From Neisseria chenwenguii (GTDB lineage Bacteria > Pseudomonadota > Gammaproteobacteria > Burkholderiales > Neisseriaceae), in NCBI RefSeq assembly GCF_002216145.1, contig NZ_CP022278.1, positions 868,001 through 932,000 on the forward strand: a DNA stretch of 64,000 nt, written 5' to 3'. The notes under the pieces are model-generated. The model did not search any database and was not told the origin of the DNA. It saw nothing but the letters and a program-made list of their open reading frames with translations. Below, in pieces: positions 39,595 through 50,742 of the stretch (positions are counted from its first letter, which is position 1; each line of letters begins with the position of its first letter). The position numbers and the translations under genes are program-made.

Positions 39595-40377
39595 ATGAGC
39601 GATATTCTCAACAAAATTCTGGCCACCAAAACCGAAGAAGTGGCCGCGCAAAAAGCCGCCGTTCCGTTTGACGAAATCAAGGCGCGGGCGCTGGATGCGA
39701 CGCCGCCGCGCGATTTTTTCGGCGCGATCACTGCCAAACAGGCGCAGAATCTGCCGGCGGTGATTGCGGAAGTGAAAAAAGCCAGCCCGAGCAAGGGTTT
39801 GATTCGGGCGGACTTCAATCCCGTCGAAATCGCCCGCGCATACGAACGCGCCGGTGCGGCCTGTTTGTCGGTGTTGACCGACGAGCAGTATTTTCAGGGT
39901 TCGCCCGAATATTTGAGACAGGCGCGCGCGGCGGTTTCGCTGCCGGTGTTGCGCAAGGATTTTATGATTGACGAGTACCAAATCCATCAGGCGCGCGCTT
40001 GGGGCGCGGACGCGGTTTTGCTGATTGCGGCGGCGCTGGACGCGGATACGCTGGCGCGTTTGGAAAACGCGGCGTACAGCCTGAAGATGACGGTTTTGCT
40101 GGAGCTGCACGATAAAAGCGAGCTGGAAAAATGCCGCAAACTTTCCACCAAACTCTGGGGGGTGAACAACCGCGATCTGCGCACATTCGACGTTTCGCTG
40201 CAACAGACACTGGATCTGCTGCCCGTTCTGGAGGGCAAAACGGTAGTGACGGAAAGCGGCATCCGTAATAAGGAAGACGTCGATTTTATGCGCAGCCACG
40301 GCGTGAATGCGTTTTTAATCGGCGAGACGTTTATGCGCGCGGACGATATTGAAGCGGAAGTAAAAAAGCTGTTTTGA
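39595..40377 (+). CDS. trpC: Indole-3-glycerol phosphate synthase
   Basis: TrpC closes the indole ring in tryptophan synthesis. The 260-residue TIM-barrel enzyme starts [20 protein letters not shown] and has [13 protein letters not shown] (catalytic Lys), [41 protein letters not shown] and VTESGIR. It is monofunctional (no TrpF fusion). The frame opens at 39475, but that part is repeat DNA. Other trp genes are not adjacent. Confidence 0.97.
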   Translation: MSDILNKILATKTEEVAAQKAAVPFDEIKARALDATPPRDFFGAITAKQAQNLPAVIAEVKKASPSKGLIRADFNPVEIARAYERAGAACLSVLTDEQYFQGSPEYLRQARAAVSLPVLRKDFMIDEYQIHQARAWGADAVLLIAAALDADTLARLENAAYSLKMTVLLELHDKSELEKCRKLSTKLWGVNNRDLRTFDVSLQQTLDLLPVLEGKTVVTESGIRNKEDVDFMRSHGVNAFLIGETFMRADDIEAEVKKLF

Positions 40378-40416
40378 TGCCGTGTGAAAATAGTCCGTCT
40401 GAAATTCAATTCGGTT

Positions 40417-40468
40417 ACCGAGCACAGTCGAAGCACCTGCACTGAGCGTAGCCGAAGTGTCAGACGGC
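40417..40468 (+). repeat. Dispersed repeat, two units
   Basis: A degenerate unit (CCGAGCACAGTCGAAGCAC) is followed by a full one (CTGCACTGAGCGTAGCCGAA, then GTGTCAGACGG). TTTTTTGATTGTTACAACGG after it parallels the sequence after 29815. Confidence 0.65.
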
Positions 40469-40638
40469 TTTTTTGATTGTTACAACGGTCGCGGCCTGAT
40501 TGCTTTTGTAAATGCGAAACCGCCGCTGTTTGCAAAATCCCCGCCCTTTTTCCCGCGCCTGACATGCTTTTACGCTGGCGGTGTAGTCTGAACGGCATTC
40601 CGGCGATAACCTAGCGTTTTCCGTTTTCAGGCCGTCTT

Positions 40639-41616
40639 ATGAAAAATTCACACAAACTGTTTCACACCGCCTCAGCCGCCGCGCTGCTTCTGACTGCCGC
40701 GTTTTCATACGGCAAGGAATTTGTCGTTTACGACCGCATGGATTACGTCGGCAAGCCCGACTTGACGGCCGACGGGCTGTCGAAAGTGTTTTTGGTTTAC
40801 GAATCCGAGCTGGTGATGCCCGACCCGACCGGCAAGCGCAAACATGGCGTGTTGAACGAAAAACGCATTCGCGAGCTGGCGAAGCAGTCTTACCGCGCAG
40901 GCTACCGCACGATTTCGACCGACATCGAAACCTGGTTTGCCGACAAAGGCGGCCAGATTCTCAGCCCGCAGGAGCTGAAAAACAACTTCGCGCGTATGTA
41001 TCGGATTTTCCGCGAAGAAAATCCGCGCGCATTCATCAGCAACTACGGCCTGCCGGGTGAACACCTCAACGCCATCCGCCACTACCGCCCGAACGAAAGC
41101 AATCAGGCCATCCTCGACAAATGGCAGCAGGTCAACAAACGCCGCCACATGACCGCCGCCATCAGCGATTACGCCAACCCCGTGCTCTACATCACCTCGC
41201 CGGACATAGCGCAATGGGAAACAGACGTGAAAACCACCGTTGACGACATTAAAAAGCGGATGCCGAACAAAAAAATCATCGGCTACATCTGGCCGCAATA
41301 CTATTCAGCCACCGGCAGCCCGCATTTCAAAAAATTCATCGACGGCAAACGCTGGCGGCAGATGCTCGACATCAGCTACAAATACATGGACGGCGTGATT
41401 ATCTGGTCGGACAAACGCGATGAAAACGGCAAAATCGTACGCTGGGGCGACCCGCGCACCGAGGAAATGATGGCAGCCACCAAAGCCTTTATCGCCGCAC
41501 ATCCCAAGGACATTAAAGTTATAGGACTAAGTAAAAGAGAACAAAGTAATAAAATTTGTTCGAAACATAAAAAGAGGCATGCACAAAAACATTCATTGAA
41601 AGAATTTTGCAAGTAA
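40639..41616 (+). CDS. Secreted protein of unknown function, glycoside-hydrolase-like
   Basis: The 325-residue protein has a signal peptide (residues 1-25, LLLTAAFSYG). I do not recognise a named family. Conserved-looking blocks are TISTDIETWF (Asp95, Glu97, Trp99), AFISNYGLPG, NPVLYITSPD, IIGYIWPQYY and DGVIIWSDKRD. Their order recalls the TIM barrel of family-56 hyaluronidases, where a DxExW strand holds the acid; this is inference by eye. The last 34 residues (from about 292) are very basic, and their DNA turns AT-rich, so the C-terminus may be a recombinant replacement. No partner gene is adjacent. Confidence 0.7.
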   Translation: MKNSHKLFHTASAAALLLTAAFSYGKEFVVYDRMDYVGKPDLTADGLSKVFLVYESELVMPDPTGKRKHGVLNEKRIRELAKQSYRAGYRTISTDIETWFADKGGQILSPQELKNNFARMYRIFREENPRAFISNYGLPGEHLNAIRHYRPNESNQAILDKWQQVNKRRHMTAAISDYANPVLYITSPDIAQWETDVKTTVDDIKKRMPNKKIIGYIWPQYYSATGSPHFKKFIDGKRWRQMLDISYKYMDGVIIWSDKRDENGKIVRWGDPRTEEMMAATKAFIAAHPKDIKVIGLSKREQSNKICSKHKKRHAQKHSLKEFCK

Positions 41617-41841
41617 ACAAGTCAAGGGGCCGTATGAAGTATTATGATTCCTTAAAGCATCACGATTTCAGACGGCCTAGAATCTTTACAAAATTAAAAC
41701 AACCGGTTGCATGAGCGATTTTCGAGGGTTTCAGCGTTTTCTCGAAGATTTCGACCTTGTTTATCCAGTATGCTACTGTAGCAGTTCAAAACATCCTGAA
41801 TATTAAACCTTTTTAGAAAGTTGCGTATTTAACCAGATAAT

Positions 41842-41880
41842 AAAATAAAAACGCCATCCAGCTAATCGCTGATGGCGTTT
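41842..41880 (-). terminator. Terminator of the ribosomal-protein cluster
   Basis: AAACGCCATC pairs with GATGGCGTTT across 12 bases, followed on the minus strand by TTTATTTTATTA, 20 bp past the rplQ stop. Confidence 0.85.
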
Positions 41881-41900
41881 AACATACAACACACTTACAT

Positions 41901-42269
41901 TTAGTTTTCGGCTACCTTATCAACCAATTCAACCAATGCCAAAGGTGCATTGTCACCTTTTCTAAAACCATATTTAAGCACACGAACATAACCACCATTG
42001 CGGTTAGCAAAACGTGAACCCAAATCATCAAACAATTTAACCACTACATCGCGATCGCGAGTACGGTCAAATGCCAAGCGACGATTTGCTAAAGAAGGTT
42101 TTTTACCCAAAGTAATCAGGGGCTCTACCACACGGCGCAACTCTTTAGCTTTTGGCAATGTTGTCACGATTGTCTCGTGAGTCAACAAAGAATTAGCCAT
42201 ATTGCGCAGCATTGCAGCACGATGGCTGCTGGTACGGTTTAATTTGCGGTTACCATTACGATGACGCAT
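41901..42269 (-). CDS. rplQ: 50S ribosomal protein L17
   Basis: This 122-residue bL17 starts [20 protein letters not shown] and has [19 protein letters not shown]. It is the last gene of the cluster, 24 bp after rpoA, in front of the terminator. Confidence 0.98.
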   Translation of the reverse strand: MRHRNGNRKLNRTSSHRAAMLRNMANSLLTHETIVTTLPKAKELRRVVEPLITLGKKPSLANRRLAFDRTRDRDVVVKLFDDLGSRFANRNGGYVRVLKYGFRKGDNAPLALVELVDKVAEN

Positions 42270-42293
42270 GTCATTATCCTTTTATTTTGAAAC

Positions 42294-43280
42294 TTACGGC
42301 TTTTCCAAGCCCATAGGCGGCCAAGCTTCTAATTTAGAACCCAATGTCAAGCCTTTGGAAGCCAATACCTCTTTAATCTCATTCAGAGATTTACGTCCTA
42401 AATTCGGAGTTTTCAACAGTTCGGTTTCAGTACGCTGAATCAAGTCGCCAATATAATAAATATCTTCAGCTTTCAAACAATTAGCCGAACGAACTGTTAA
42501 TTCCAAATCATCTACCGGACGCAGCAAAATTGGATCGATTGGAGGAGCTTTCTCTTCCACCTCTTCCACCGGCGTTCCTTGCAAATCTGCAAAAATAGAC
42601 ATTTGATCAATTAAAATACGAGCTGCACTACGAACAGCCTCCTCCGGATCGATAGAACCATCAGTTTCAATATCCAGAACCAATTTATCCAAATCCGTAC
42701 GCTGTTCCACACGAGCCGGCTCGACTTCAAAGCTGACACGGCTAATGGGGGAAAAGCTCGCATCTAACTGAATAGCACCAATCTGCTTTCCTTCATCACG
42801 TAAAACGCGACGTCCGGATACAGACTGGTAGCCACGACCCTGCTCCACTTTGATTTCCATATCAATCTGACCATTACTTGCCAAATGACAAATGACATGC
42901 TCAGGGTTTAAAATTTCTACATCATGAGGCAAATCAATATCCCCAGCGACAACAACCGTCTTGCCAGATTTTTTCAGGGTCAATTGAACCTGACTACGAC
43001 CGTGCAATTTAAATACAATACCCTTAATATTCAAAAGAATATCAACAACATCCTCTTGAACACCATCTACTGTAGAGTATTCATGCAAGACACCAGAAAT
43101 AGCTACCTCAGTAGGAGCAAAGCCGTTCATTGATGACAGTAAGATACGACGCAAAGCATTACCCAAAGTATGACCAAAACCACGCTCAAATGGCTGCATA
43201 GAAACTTTGGCACGAGTAGCAGACAAAGTATCCACATCAATTTGACGCGGCTTCAAAAATTCGGTTGTGCTATTTTGCAT
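42294..43280 (-). CDS. rpoA: RNA polymerase alpha subunit
   Basis: Alpha nucleates RNA polymerase assembly and contacts UP elements. The 328-residue protein has the dimerising N-terminal domain ([20 protein letters not shown]) and the C-terminal domain (about 245-328) with [20 protein letters not shown] and [19 protein letters not shown]. It lies between rpsD and rplQ as in E. coli. Confidence 0.98.
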   Translation of the reverse strand: MQNSTTEFLKPRQIDVDTLSATRAKVSMQPFERGFGHTLGNALRRILLSSMNGFAPTEVAISGVLHEYSTVDGVQEDVVDILLNIKGIVFKLHGRSQVQLTLKKSGKTVVVAGDIDLPHDVEILNPEHVICHLASNGQIDMEIKVEQGRGYQSVSGRRVLRDEGKQIGAIQLDASFSPISRVSFEVEPARVEQRTDLDKLVLDIETDGSIDPEEAVRSAARILIDQMSIFADLQGTPVEEVEEKAPPIDPILLRPVDDLELTVRSANCLKAEDIYYIGDLIQRTETELLKTPNLGRKSLNEIKEVLASKGLTLGSKLEAWPPMGLEKP

Positions 43281-43305
43281 TTAACTGTCCCTCACAGAGC
43301 AAGCA

Positions 43306-43926
43306 TTATTTAGAGTAAAACTCCACCACCAGCTGTTCATTAATATCGCCAGTCAATTCTGAACGATCCGGCATATTTTTAAATATGCCTTCTAATTTAG
43401 CTGCATCAACAGAAACCCAGCTCGGCATACCAATTTGCGTAGCCAAACTCAGGGCCTCTTGAATACGAACCTGCTTTTTAGCCTTCTCACGAACAGCAAC
43501 AACATCGCCAGCTTTAACTTGGAAAGAAGGGATATTAACAACCTGTCCGTTAACTGTAATTGCCTTATGGGAAACCAATTGTCGAGCCTCTGCCCTTGTA
43601 GAACCAAAACCCATCCGATATACAACATTATCTAAACGAGATTCCAAAAGCTGGAGCAGCAACTCACCTGTCGAACCTTTGCGCCGTGCAGCTTCTGCGA
43701 AATAACGACGGAACTGACGCTCCAAAACACCATAAATTCGACGAATTTTTTGCTTCTCACGCAATTGCAAGCCATAGTCAGACAAACGGTTTTTTTTTGC
43801 GCCGTGCTGACCAGGAGCAGTATCCAACTTGCACTTAGAATCTAAAGAGCGACGCGCACTCTTCAAAAATAAATCAGTTCCTTCGCGACGTGCTAACTTA
43901 CATTTAGGGCCAATATAACGTGCCAT
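43306..43926 (-). CDS. rpsD: 30S ribosomal protein S4
   Basis: This 206-residue uS4 starts [20 protein letters not shown]. The S4 RNA-binding fold ([20 protein letters not shown] and [14 protein letters not shown]) occupies about 95-150. S4 nucleates 16S assembly and represses the alpha operon in E. coli. Confidence 0.98.
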   Translation of the reverse strand: MARYIGPKCKLARREGTDLFLKSARRSLDSKCKLDTAPGQHGAKKNRLSDYGLQLREKQKIRRIYGVLERQFRRYFAEAARRKGSTGELLLQLLESRLDNVVYRMGFGSTRAEARQLVSHKAITVNGQVVNIPSFQVKAGDVVAVREKAKKQVRIQEALSLATQIGMPSWVSVDAAKLEGIFKNMPDRSELTGDINEQLVVEFYSK

Positions 43927-43944
43927 GTCTCAAATACTCCAAAA

Positions 43945-44340
43945 TTAAATACGACGTTTTTTAGGCGGACGGCAACCGTTATGCGGTAACGGAGTTACGT
44001 CTGTAATACTGGTAATTTTGAGACCCAGAGCATTTAGCGCACGCACAGAAGATTCACGGCCCGGGCCAGGACCCTTAATACGAACTTCCAAATTTTTAAC
44101 GCCATACTCTTGGGCAACTTTACCAGCTGACTCTGCTGCAACTTGTGCAGCAAATGGTGTACTTTTACGAGAACCTTTAAAACCAGCGCCGCCAGAGGTA
44201 GCCCAAGACAATGCATTGCCTTGGCGGTCGGTGATTGTAATGATGGTATTGTTGAAAGAAGCATGAACGTGAACAATACCCTCGCTTACGGTTTTACGCA
44301 CTTTTTTACGTACACGCGAAGCTGTGTTTGCTTTAGCCAT
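43945..44340 (-). CDS. rpsK: 30S ribosomal protein S11
   Basis: This 131-residue uS11 starts [20 protein letters not shown]; an ATG two codons earlier (44346) is possible. [20 protein letters not shown] and the ending [11 protein letters not shown] are typical. Confidence 0.97.
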   Translation of the reverse strand: MAKANTASRVRKKVRKTVSEGIVHVHASFNNTIITITDRQGNALSWATSGGAGFKGSRKSTPFAAQVAAESAGKVAQEYGVKNLEVRIKGPGPGRESSVRALNALGLKITSITDVTPLPHNGCRPPKKRRI

Positions 44341-44359
44341 TAACAAAATTCCTCAAAAA

Positions 44360-44722
44360 TTATTTCTTACCCGCAATCGCCTTACGCGGACCTTTTCTTG
44401 TCCGAGCATTAGTACGAGTGCGCTGACCACGACAAGGCAATCCACGACGATGGCGAAAGCCGCGGTAGCAGCCCATATCCATCAACCGCTTAATGCTCAT
44501 CGTCACCTCACGACGCAAGTCGCCTTCAACCTCATATTTGGCAACCTGTTCACGCAAAGCATCCAACTGTGCCTCATCTAAATCTTTTGCTTTAACAGAA
44601 GGAGTAACACCTGCTGCTTCACAAATCAATTTAGCACGAGTAGCGCCGACACCATAAATAGCCTGCAAGCCAATTACTATGTGGGCATTGTTAGGGATAT
44701 TTACCCCTGCAATACGAGCCAT
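44360..44722 (-). CDS. rpsM: 30S ribosomal protein S13
   Basis: This 120-residue uS13 starts [20 protein letters not shown] and ends with the basic tail [21 protein letters not shown]13 sits in the 30S head and contacts the P-site tRNA and L5. Confidence 0.98.
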   Translation of the reverse strand: MARIAGVNIPNNAHIVIGLQAIYGVGATRAKLICEAAGVTPSVKAKDLDEAQLDALREQVAKYEVEGDLRREVTMSIKRLMDMGCYRGFRHRRGLPCRGQRTRTNARTRKGPRKAIAGKK

Positions 44723-44797
44723 ATTTTTTCCTTTTTAGGGCAAAGTGTGTCACTATATCACAAAATCGAACATCGAACACTAAAGAAGCAAAGCTTC

Positions 44798-44911
44798 TTA
44801 GCCTTGACGCTGCTTATGACGAGGATCAGTACAAATAACACGAACTACACGATTACGGCGAATAATTTTGCAGTTTCGGCAAATTTTCTTTACAGAAGGT
44901 TGTACACGCAT
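44798..44911 (-). CDS. rpmJ: 50S ribosomal protein L36
   Basis: This 37-residue bL36 starts [15 protein letters not shown] and ends PRHKQRQG. It is the zinc-binding form, with Cys11, Cys14, Cys27 and His32. It lies between infA and rpsM, as in the spc operon of many bacteria. Confidence 0.96.
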   Translation of the reverse strand: MRVQPSVKKICRNCKIIRRNRVVRVICTDPRHKQRQG

Positions 44912-44930
44912 TTTCTTTCCTTTTTACAGT

Positions 44931-45149
44931 CTATCTTGCTCGGAATACGATACGAGCCCGGGTTAAATCATAAGGGGTTAACTCGACTGTTACTTTATCA
45001 CCTGGAGAAATACGAATGTAGTGCATCCGCATCTTCCCAGAAATATGACCTAAAACTACATGGTCATTTTCGAGCTTTACTTTAAATGTTGCATTTGGCA
45101 AAGTTTCAAGAATTTCGCCCTGCATTTGTATAGTATCTTCTTTAGCCAT
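44931..45149 (-). CDS. infA: Translation initiation factor IF-1
   Basis: This 72-residue OB-fold protein starts [20 protein letters not shown] and ends [14 protein letters not shown]-1 occupies the A site during initiation. A start at 45158 would add three residues and overlap secY; 45149 matches the family. Its place next to secY and rpmJ is common in beta-proteobacteria. Confidence 0.97.
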   Translation of the reverse strand: MAKEDTIQMQGEILETLPNATFKVKLENDHVVLGHISGKMRMHYIRISPGDKVTVELTPYDLTRARIVFRAR

Positions 45150-45154
45150 AAGTT

Positions 45155-46468
45155 TCATTTACGTGATAATGATTTCATATCTGGACCTTTTAGCAAATCC
45201 TCATATTGTCGAGTCATTCGATATGAGTTAATCTGAGTATGAAAATCCATCGTAACCACAACAAGAATCAACAAAGAAGTCCCTCCCAAATAGAACGGAA
45301 CATTCAAAGCCGTCGTTAAGAACTCAGGAATCAAACAAATAATCGTAATATACAACGCACCAAACAAGGTCAATCGTAATACCACTTTTTCCAAATATTT
45401 AGAAGTTTGCTCGCCTGGACGAATCCCAGGAACAAACGCCCCGCTTTTTTTAAGATTATCAGCCATTTCCTTAGGACTAAAAACCAATGCTGTATAAAAA
45501 TAACAAAAAAATACTATAGTTGCAGCAAATAACAAGATATAAGCAGGTTGCCCATGTTGCAACCAACCTGAAACTTTTTGTAACCAGCCATTGACATTGG
45601 CATTTCCAAACCATCCCAGCAAGGTAGAAGGAAACAGGATAATACTTGATGCAAAAATCGGGGGAATCACTCCAGCCATGTTAAGCTTGAACGGCATATG
45701 GGTATTATGTCCCTGCATTGCACCATTTCCAAATTGGCGTTTAGCATAATGAACTGGAATTTTGCGTTGTGCACTTTCAAAATAGACCACTATATAAATT
45801 AATAGAAATGCACCCGTTACAATTGAAACTGCCATCAAAATACTCATAGCGCCCTGAGTAGTCAAAGCTACAAGCTGAGCAATACCCGCCGGAATACCTG
45901 AAACAATACCGGCTGTTATAATCAATGAAATACCATTACCAATACCTCGCTCGGTAATCTGTTCGCCCAGCCACATTAAGAACATGGTCCCAGTGACCAA
46001 ACATGCAATTGTCGAAATATAAAACTCGACCTGACTCGCAACAACTACACCCTGCTGAAAAACAAAAGTTGCAACACCCATACTCTGTAAAATAGCAAGC
46101 AATACCGTGCCATACCGAGTATATTTTGTAATTATCTTCCGCCCTGCCTCACCTTCCTTTTTTAAAGCTTTTAAAGAGGGCAAAATCTCTGAAGCCAGCT
46201 GAACAATAATTGATGCCGAAATATAGGGCATGATGCCGATAGCAAATATACTAAAGCGCTCTAAAGAGCCTCCCGAAAACATGTTCAACATGCCCAAGAT
46301 GCCATTCCCAGCGCTTTCGTATACTTTAGCTAATGCAACTGCATCCACGCCTGGCACTGGAATATGTGCACCGATTCGAAAAACAACCAGAGCACCCAGC
46401 AGAAACAATAAACGCTTTTTCAAGTCCCCAAACTTGGATAAACCTGATGAAGATTGTTGATTAGCCAC
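45155..46468 (-). CDS. secY: Protein translocase subunit SecY
   Basis: SecY forms the pore of the Sec translocon. The 437-residue protein has the expected ten transmembrane helices, an N-terminal [18 protein letters not shown], the conserved [10 protein letters not shown] and the cytoplasmic loop [20 protein letters not shown]. It follows rplO by 13 bp. Confidence 0.98.
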   Translation of the reverse strand: MANQQSSSGLSKFGDLKKRLLFLLGALVVFRIGAHIPVPGVDAVALAKVYESAGNGILGMLNMFSGGSLERFSIFAIGIMPYISASIIVQLASEILPSLKALKKEGEAGRKIITKYTRYGTVLLAILQSMGVATFVFQQGVVVASQVEFYISTIACLVTGTMFLMWLGEQITERGIGNGISLIITAGIVSGIPAGIAQLVALTTQGAMSILMAVSIVTGAFLLIYIVVYFESAQRKIPVHYAKRQFGNGAMQGHNTHMPFKLNMAGVIPPIFASSIILFPSTLLGWFGNANVNGWLQKVSGWLQHGQPAYILLFAATIVFFCYFYTALVFSPKEMADNLKKSGAFVPGIRPGEQTSKYLEKVVLRLTLFGALYITIICLIPEFLTTALNVPFYLGGTSLLILVVVTMDFHTQINSYRMTRQYEDLLKGPDMKSLSRK

Positions 46469-46481
46469 TATAATTCAAGCC

Positions 46482-46916
46482 TTACTCTTCAACTTTACCA
46501 CCAGCTGCTTCAATTGCAACTTTAGCACCTTTGGTAACTTTAATGCCTTTCAAGGTTACGGCTTTGCTGATTTTGCCAGAAGCAATAACTTTAACATTTT
46601 GCGCATTTGCTGCAATCAGACCAGCTTGCTTCAGAGCCAATACATCGATCTCATCAACCGCAACCAAAGCCAATTCGCTCAAACAAACTTCCGCATTCAA
46701 TGCATAAGTCAAAGATTTGAAACCACGTTTCGGCAATCGGCGCTGCAAAGGCATTTGACCACCTTCAAAGCCTACTTTGTGGAAACCACCAGAACGACTC
46801 TTCTGACCTTTATGGCCACGACCACCGGTTTTACCTAAGCCACTACCAATACCACGACCTACACGACGGCTTGAATGAGTAGCACCTTCAGCAGACTGAA
46901 TAGTATTCAAAAACAT
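46482..46916 (-). CDS. rplO: 50S ribosomal protein L15
   Basis: This 144-residue uL15 starts [20 protein letters not shown] and has the Gly/Lys-rich [20 protein letters not shown]. It begins one base after rpmD ends. Confidence 0.98.
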   Translation of the reverse strand: MFLNTIQSAEGATHSSRRVGRGIGSGLGKTGGRGHKGQKSRSGGFHKVGFEGGQMPLQRRLPKRGFKSLTYALNAEVCLSELALVAVDEIDVLALKQAGLIAANAQNVKVIASGKISKAVTLKGIKVTKGAKVAIEAAGGKVEE

Positions 46917-46917
46917 A

Positions 46918-47103
46918 TTACGACTCCACTTCCAACAGGTAGCTGATTTTGTTAATTATCCCTCGATTTTCTTTGGTATCTAAAACCTCAACAGTGTGCC
47001 CGCGACGACGCAAGCCTAAACCGCGCGCGCAAGCACGGTGAGATTCGATAGTACCAATCAGACTTTTAACCAAAGTTACTTTGAGTTTCTTTTGCTCAGT
47101 CAT
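46918..47103 (-). CDS. rpmD: 50S ribosomal protein L30
   Basis: This 61-residue uL30 starts [20 protein letters not shown]. Its first 8 bases overlap the end of rpsE, so the two are translationally coupled. Confidence 0.97.
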   Translation of the reverse strand: MTEQKKLKVTLVKSLIGTIESHRACARGLGLRRRGHTVEVLDTKENRGIINKISYLLEVES

Positions 47104-47614
47104 GGCTAGCTCCTAAAATATCTTCCACTGTCAGGCCGCGTTTAGCAGCGATATCAGCAGGAGTATACAATTTTGACAAGCCGTCTAAAGTAGCGCGTAC
47201 GATATTGTAGGGATTGGTAGAACCATGCACCTTGGCTGAAATGTTATGAACACCCATTGCATCGAATACTAAACGCATTGGGCCACCAGCTTTCACACCG
47301 CTCCCCTCTTTAGCAGGCTGCATAAATACGCGAGTTGCACCATGACGACCTATTACTTCGTGATAGATAGTACCGTTTTTCAAAGGTACTTTAATCATTG
47401 ACCGACGAGCTTGATCCATAGCTTTTTGCACAGCAACAGGCACTTCTTTAGATTTACCTTTACCCATACCGATACGACCATCGCCATCGCCAACCACGGT
47501 CAGCGCAGAGAAAGCCATAATACGACCACCTTTAACCACTTTAGTTACACGGTTTACAGCAACCATCTTTTCAATCAGGCCGTCACCGCGCTCTTCAATT
47601 TCATGTTTTGCCAT
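47096..47614 (-). CDS. rpsE: 30S ribosomal protein S5
   Basis: This 172-residue uS5 has the N-terminal loop [20 protein letters not shown] and [13 protein letters not shown]. Thr24 and Lys28, whose change gives spectinomycin resistance in gonococcus, are wild type. S5 acts in decoding accuracy and 30S assembly. Confidence 0.98.
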   Translation of the reverse strand: MAKHEIEERGDGLIEKMVAVNRVTKVVKGGRIMAFSALTVVGDGDGRIGMGKGKSKEVPVAVQKAMDQARRSMIKVPLKNGTIYHEVIGRHGATRVFMQPAKEGSGVKAGGPMRLVFDAMGVHNISAKVHGSTNPYNIVRATLDGLSKLYTPADIAAKRGLTVEDILGASHD

Positions 47615-47631
47615 CTGAAAGTCTCCGAATA

Positions 47632-47985
47632 TTAGAAGCTTAAACCATTTTCACGTGCAGCTTCAGCCAAAGCTTTCACACGACCGTGATACTGAAAACC
47701 TGAGCGATCAAAAGCAACTTTATCAACGCCTACTGCTTTTGCTTTTTCAGCAATACGCTTGCCTACAACAGTAGCCGCTTCAACATTGCTACCAGATTTT
47801 AGGCTATTGCGCACTTCAGCTTCCAAGGTAGAGGCTTGTGCCAATACTTTATCACCCTCAGCACTAATTACTTGAGCATAAATGTGATTATTTGTGCGGA
47901 ACACGCATAATCTTACCATTTTTAAGTCCGCAATACGCGCACGGGTTTTGCGTGCACGACGGAGTCGGGTTGCATGTTTATTCAT
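47632..47985 (-). CDS. rplR: 50S ribosomal protein L18
   Basis: This 117-residue uL18 starts [20 protein letters not shown] and ends [13 protein letters not shown]. It binds 5S rRNA. Confidence 0.98.
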   Translation of the reverse strand: MNKHATRLRRARKTRARIADLKMVRLCVFRTNNHIYAQVISAEGDKVLAQASTLEAEVRNSLKSGSNVEAATVVGKRIAEKAKAVGVDKVAFDRSGFQYHGRVKALAEAARENGLSF

Positions 47986-47998
47986 TAGTGAACCTCAA

Positions 47999-48535
47999 TC
48001 ATTTTTTCTTGGCTTCTTTCATCATCACCACTTCGCCCACATAGCGTACACCTTTACCTTTATAGGGCTCAGGAGAACGGAATGCACGAATTTCAGCGGC
48101 AACCTGACCAACCACTTGTTTATTTGCACCAGTCAAAATAATTTCCGTTTGGCTGGGCGTTTGAACAGTAACACCTTCTGGCATTTCATAAATGATCGGA
48201 TGAGAGAAACCCAAAGATAAATTCAATACTTTACCTTGGGCTTGGGCACGATAACCTACACCAATCAACTGAAGTTTTTTCTCAAAGCCCTCAGAAACAC
48301 CTTTAACCATATTGTTAACTAATGCACGAGCGGTACCAGACATAGCATTTGCTTGTTTAGACGCATCTTTTGCAGCAAAAGTCAATTGACCATTATTCAA
48401 TTCAATGACCACCTTGGCAGGCAAAGGAAAAGACAGTTCGCCATTTTTACCTTTTACAACCAATACTTCATTATTTCCAAATTTTACTTCAACCCCAGCA
48501 GGAACAGTCACTGGGTTTTTAGCTACGCGTGACAT
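47999..48535 (-). CDS. rplF: 50S ribosomal protein L6
   Basis: This 178-residue uL6 starts [20 protein letters not shown]. It has two tandem L6 domains and the C-terminal [20 protein letters not shown]. Confidence 0.98.
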   Translation of the reverse strand: MSRVAKNPVTVPAGVEVKFGNNEVLVVKGKNGELSFPLPAKVVIELNNGQLTFAAKDASKQANAMSGTARALVNNMVKGVSEGFEKKLQLIGVGYRAQAQGKVLNLSLGFSHPIIYEMPEGVTVQTPSQTEIILTGANKQVVGQVAAEIRAFRSPEPYKGKGVRYVGEVVMMKEAKKK

Positions 48536-48549
48536 TTATTTTCTCTCCA

Positions 48550-48942
48550 CTAGGCCACAATGCACAACAACTCACCACCAACACCCTCAGAACGGGCTTT
48601 ACGATCAGTCATTACACCTTTAGAAGTACTAACAATAGCAACACCCAAACCGTTCATCACACTTGGAATCTCGTTAGAGGCTTTATAAATACGTAGGCCA
48701 GGACGCGATACACGTTTGATTTGTTCAATTACAGGACGACCCGCGTAGTATTTCAATTGAATTTCCAATACTGGTTTTGCATCAGCAGAAACTGCAAAAT
48801 CCTCGACGTACCCCTCCTCTTTCAAAACTTTAGCAATAGCGCATTTCAGTTTTGAAGAAGGCATAGCAACTGTTACCTTATTAGCACGCTGCGCATTACG
48901 GATACGAGTCAACATATCGGAAATAGGATCATGCATACTCAT
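48550..48942 (-). CDS. rpsH: 30S ribosomal protein S8
   Basis: This 130-residue uS8 starts [20 protein letters not shown] and ends [15 protein letters not shown]. The frame opens at 48963, but 48942 matches the family start. S8 represses the spc operon in E. coli. Confidence 0.97.
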   Translation of the reverse strand: MSMHDPISDMLTRIRNAQRANKVTVAMPSSKLKCAIAKVLKEEGYVEDFAVSADAKPVLEIQLKYYAGRPVIEQIKRVSRPGLRIYKASNEIPSVMNGLGVAIVSTSKGVMTDRKARSEGVGGELLCIVA

Positions 48943-48956
48943 TATTAATACTCCTA

Positions 48957-49262
48957 TTACCAACTAGCTTTAACAACACCCGGAATCTCGCCACGCATTG
49001 CGATTTCACGGATTTTAATACGGCCCAAGCCAAATTTACGGAATGTACCACGAGGACGACCTGTCAAAGCACAACGGTGACGTTGACGTACAGGCGCAGC
49101 ATTGCGAGGAATTGCTTGGAATTTCAAGCGTGCTTCAAAACGCTCTTCTTCAGTAGCATTTGCATCGTTAATCACTGCAAAAATTGCCTCGCGCTTAGCG
49201 GCATATTTTTTCGCCAGAGCTTGACGTTTCAGCTCGCGATTAATAAGTGCTTTCTTAGCCAT
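48957..49262 (-). CDS. rpsN: 30S ribosomal protein S14
   Basis: This 101-residue uS14 starts [20 protein letters not shown] and ends [17 protein letters not shown]. It is the long form without the four-cysteine zinc motif, unlike L36 in this cluster, which keeps its zinc ligands. Confidence 0.98.
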   Translation of the reverse strand: MAKKALINRELKRQALAKKYAAKREAIFAVINDANATEEERFEARLKFQAIPRNAAPVRQRHRCALTGRPRGTFRKFGLGRIKIREIAMRGEIPGVVKASW

Positions 49263-49265
49263 TGA

Positions 49266-49805
49266 TTATCCTTTGAACGGAAACTTGAACAGAGACAGCA
49301 AAGCTTTAGCTTCTTCGTCAGTTTTTGCAGTAGTGGTAATGGTAATATTCAAACCACGTAACGCATCAATTTTATCGTATTCGATTTCTGGAAAAATGAT
49401 TTGTTCGCGAACACCCATATTGTAGTTACCACGGCCATCGAACGACTTACCATTCACACCACGAAAGTCGCGCACACGTGGCAACGCAATAGTAATCAAG
49501 CGATCCAAGAACTCGAACATTTGATCGCGACGCAGCGTCACTTTACAACCTACTGGATAGTTATCACGGATTTTAAAGCCCGCAATAGATTTACGAGCAA
49601 CGGTTACAACCGGTTTTTGACCAGCAATTTTCTCCAAATCTGCAACAGCGTGCTCCATCACTTTTTTATCAGCGACTGCCTCACCAACACCCATATTTAA
49701 AGTGATTTTTTCAATGCGAGGCACTTCCATTACTGACTTATACCCAAATTGTTTTACCAACTCAGGAATCACTGCATCTTTATAAAACTCTCTCAACCGA
49801 GCCAT
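49266..49805 (-). CDS. rplE: 50S ribosomal protein L5
   Basis: This 179-residue uL5 starts [20 protein letters not shown], with [21 protein letters not shown]5 carries 5S rRNA into the 50S and bridges to S13. Confidence 0.98.
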   Translation of the reverse strand: MARLREFYKDAVIPELVKQFGYKSVMEVPRIEKITLNMGVGEAVADKKVMEHAVADLEKIAGQKPVVTVARKSIAGFKIRDNYPVGCKVTLRRDQMFEFLDRLITIALPRVRDFRGVNGKSFDGRGNYNMGVREQIIFPEIEYDKIDALRGLNITITTTAKTDEEAKALLSLFKFPFKG

Positions 49806-49814
49806 GTTATCTCC

Positions 49815-50138
49815 TTACGCCCCAATGATAGAACCGTTAGATTTAAAGAAGCGAACACGTTTGATTTTACTTTCGCCCTCAATCAATTTAACACCAACAC
49901 GATCCGCCTTATTGGTCTCAGGATTGAAAATTGCAACATTAGAAATAGCCAAAGGCATTTCCTTAACAATAACACCCCCTTCAACACCTCGCATCGGATT
50001 CGGCTTTTGGTGTCGCTTAACAATGTTAACACCCTCAACAACCACTTTACCACCCAATACGCGAACCACTCGACCCTGCTTGCCCTTATCTTTACCAGAA
50101 ATGATAACGACTTGATCGCCTTTAATAATTTTGTTCAT
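49815..50138 (-). CDS. rplX: 50S ribosomal protein L24
   Basis: This 107-residue uL24 starts [20 protein letters not shown], a KOW motif. A start at 50153 is open but would overlap rplN; 50138 is preferred. Confidence 0.97.
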   Translation of the reverse strand: MNKIIKGDQVVIISGKDKGKQGRVVRVLGGKVVVEGVNIVKRHQKPNPMRGVEGGVIVKEMPLAISNVAIFNPETNKADRVGVKLIEGESKIKRVRFFKSNGSIIGA

Positions 50139-50149
50139 CGCTATTTTCC

Positions 50150-50518
50150 TCACAGTACTTCAGGTGCCAATGAAACAATTTTCATAAATCGCTCAGTACG
50201 CAATTCACGAGTTACTGGACCAAAAATACGCGTACCCATAGGTTCAAGCTTATTGTTCAACAATACAGCAGCGTTATTGTCAAACTTAATCAAGGCACCA
50301 TCAGAACGACGAACACCTTTTGCAGTACGAACAACAACAGCGTTGTATACATCACCTTTTTTGACGCGACCACGTGGGGCAGCATCTTTAACTGCAACTT
50401 TAATAATATCGCCAACCGAAGCATAGCGACGCTTAGATCCACCTAATACTTTAATACACATCACACGACGCGCACCAGAGTTATCAGCCACATCTAAGAT
50501 GGTCTGCATTTGAATCAT
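50150..50518 (-). CDS. rplN: 50S ribosomal protein L14
   Basis: This 122-residue uL14 starts [20 protein letters not shown] and ends [20 protein letters not shown]. It is the first gene after a 224-bp structured spacer and corresponds to the start of the spc operon in E. coli. Confidence 0.98.
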   Translation of the reverse strand: MIQMQTILDVADNSGARRVMCIKVLGGSKRRYASVGDIIKVAVKDAAPRGRVKKGDVYNAVVVRTAKGVRRSDGALIKFDNNAAVLLNNKLEPMGTRIFGPVTRELRTERFMKIVSLAPEVL

Positions 50519-50742
50519 GTTATTACCTTTAAATTAACCAACTTAATTTACCCTTTTCACTTAGCTCATAACTCGATTGCTACTTACCAAATGAAACCAT
50601 CACGGTTCTAGTAAACCAGTCTTGGATCCCGAAGGGAAGAAACTCTCAGCAAGACACTGAAAGATAAGAAACGAAGTTTACACGCAAATATAATTTGCTG
50701 CAAGACTTCGCTTCTTATAAAAAGCACTACCACTCAAAAAAA
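50519..50742 (-). other. Structured spacer between rpsQ and rplN
   Basis: The minus-strand RNA can form a 14-bp stem (50705-50718 with 50664-50677, one G-U) enclosing a nested GCAAAT/ATTTGC hairpin. A second stem GTCTTG/CAAGAC encloses a CCCTTCGGG mini-hairpin. No ORF or DUS is present. It marks the S10/spc boundary, where E. coli also has a promoter; I see no strong promoter here. Confidence 0.6.
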
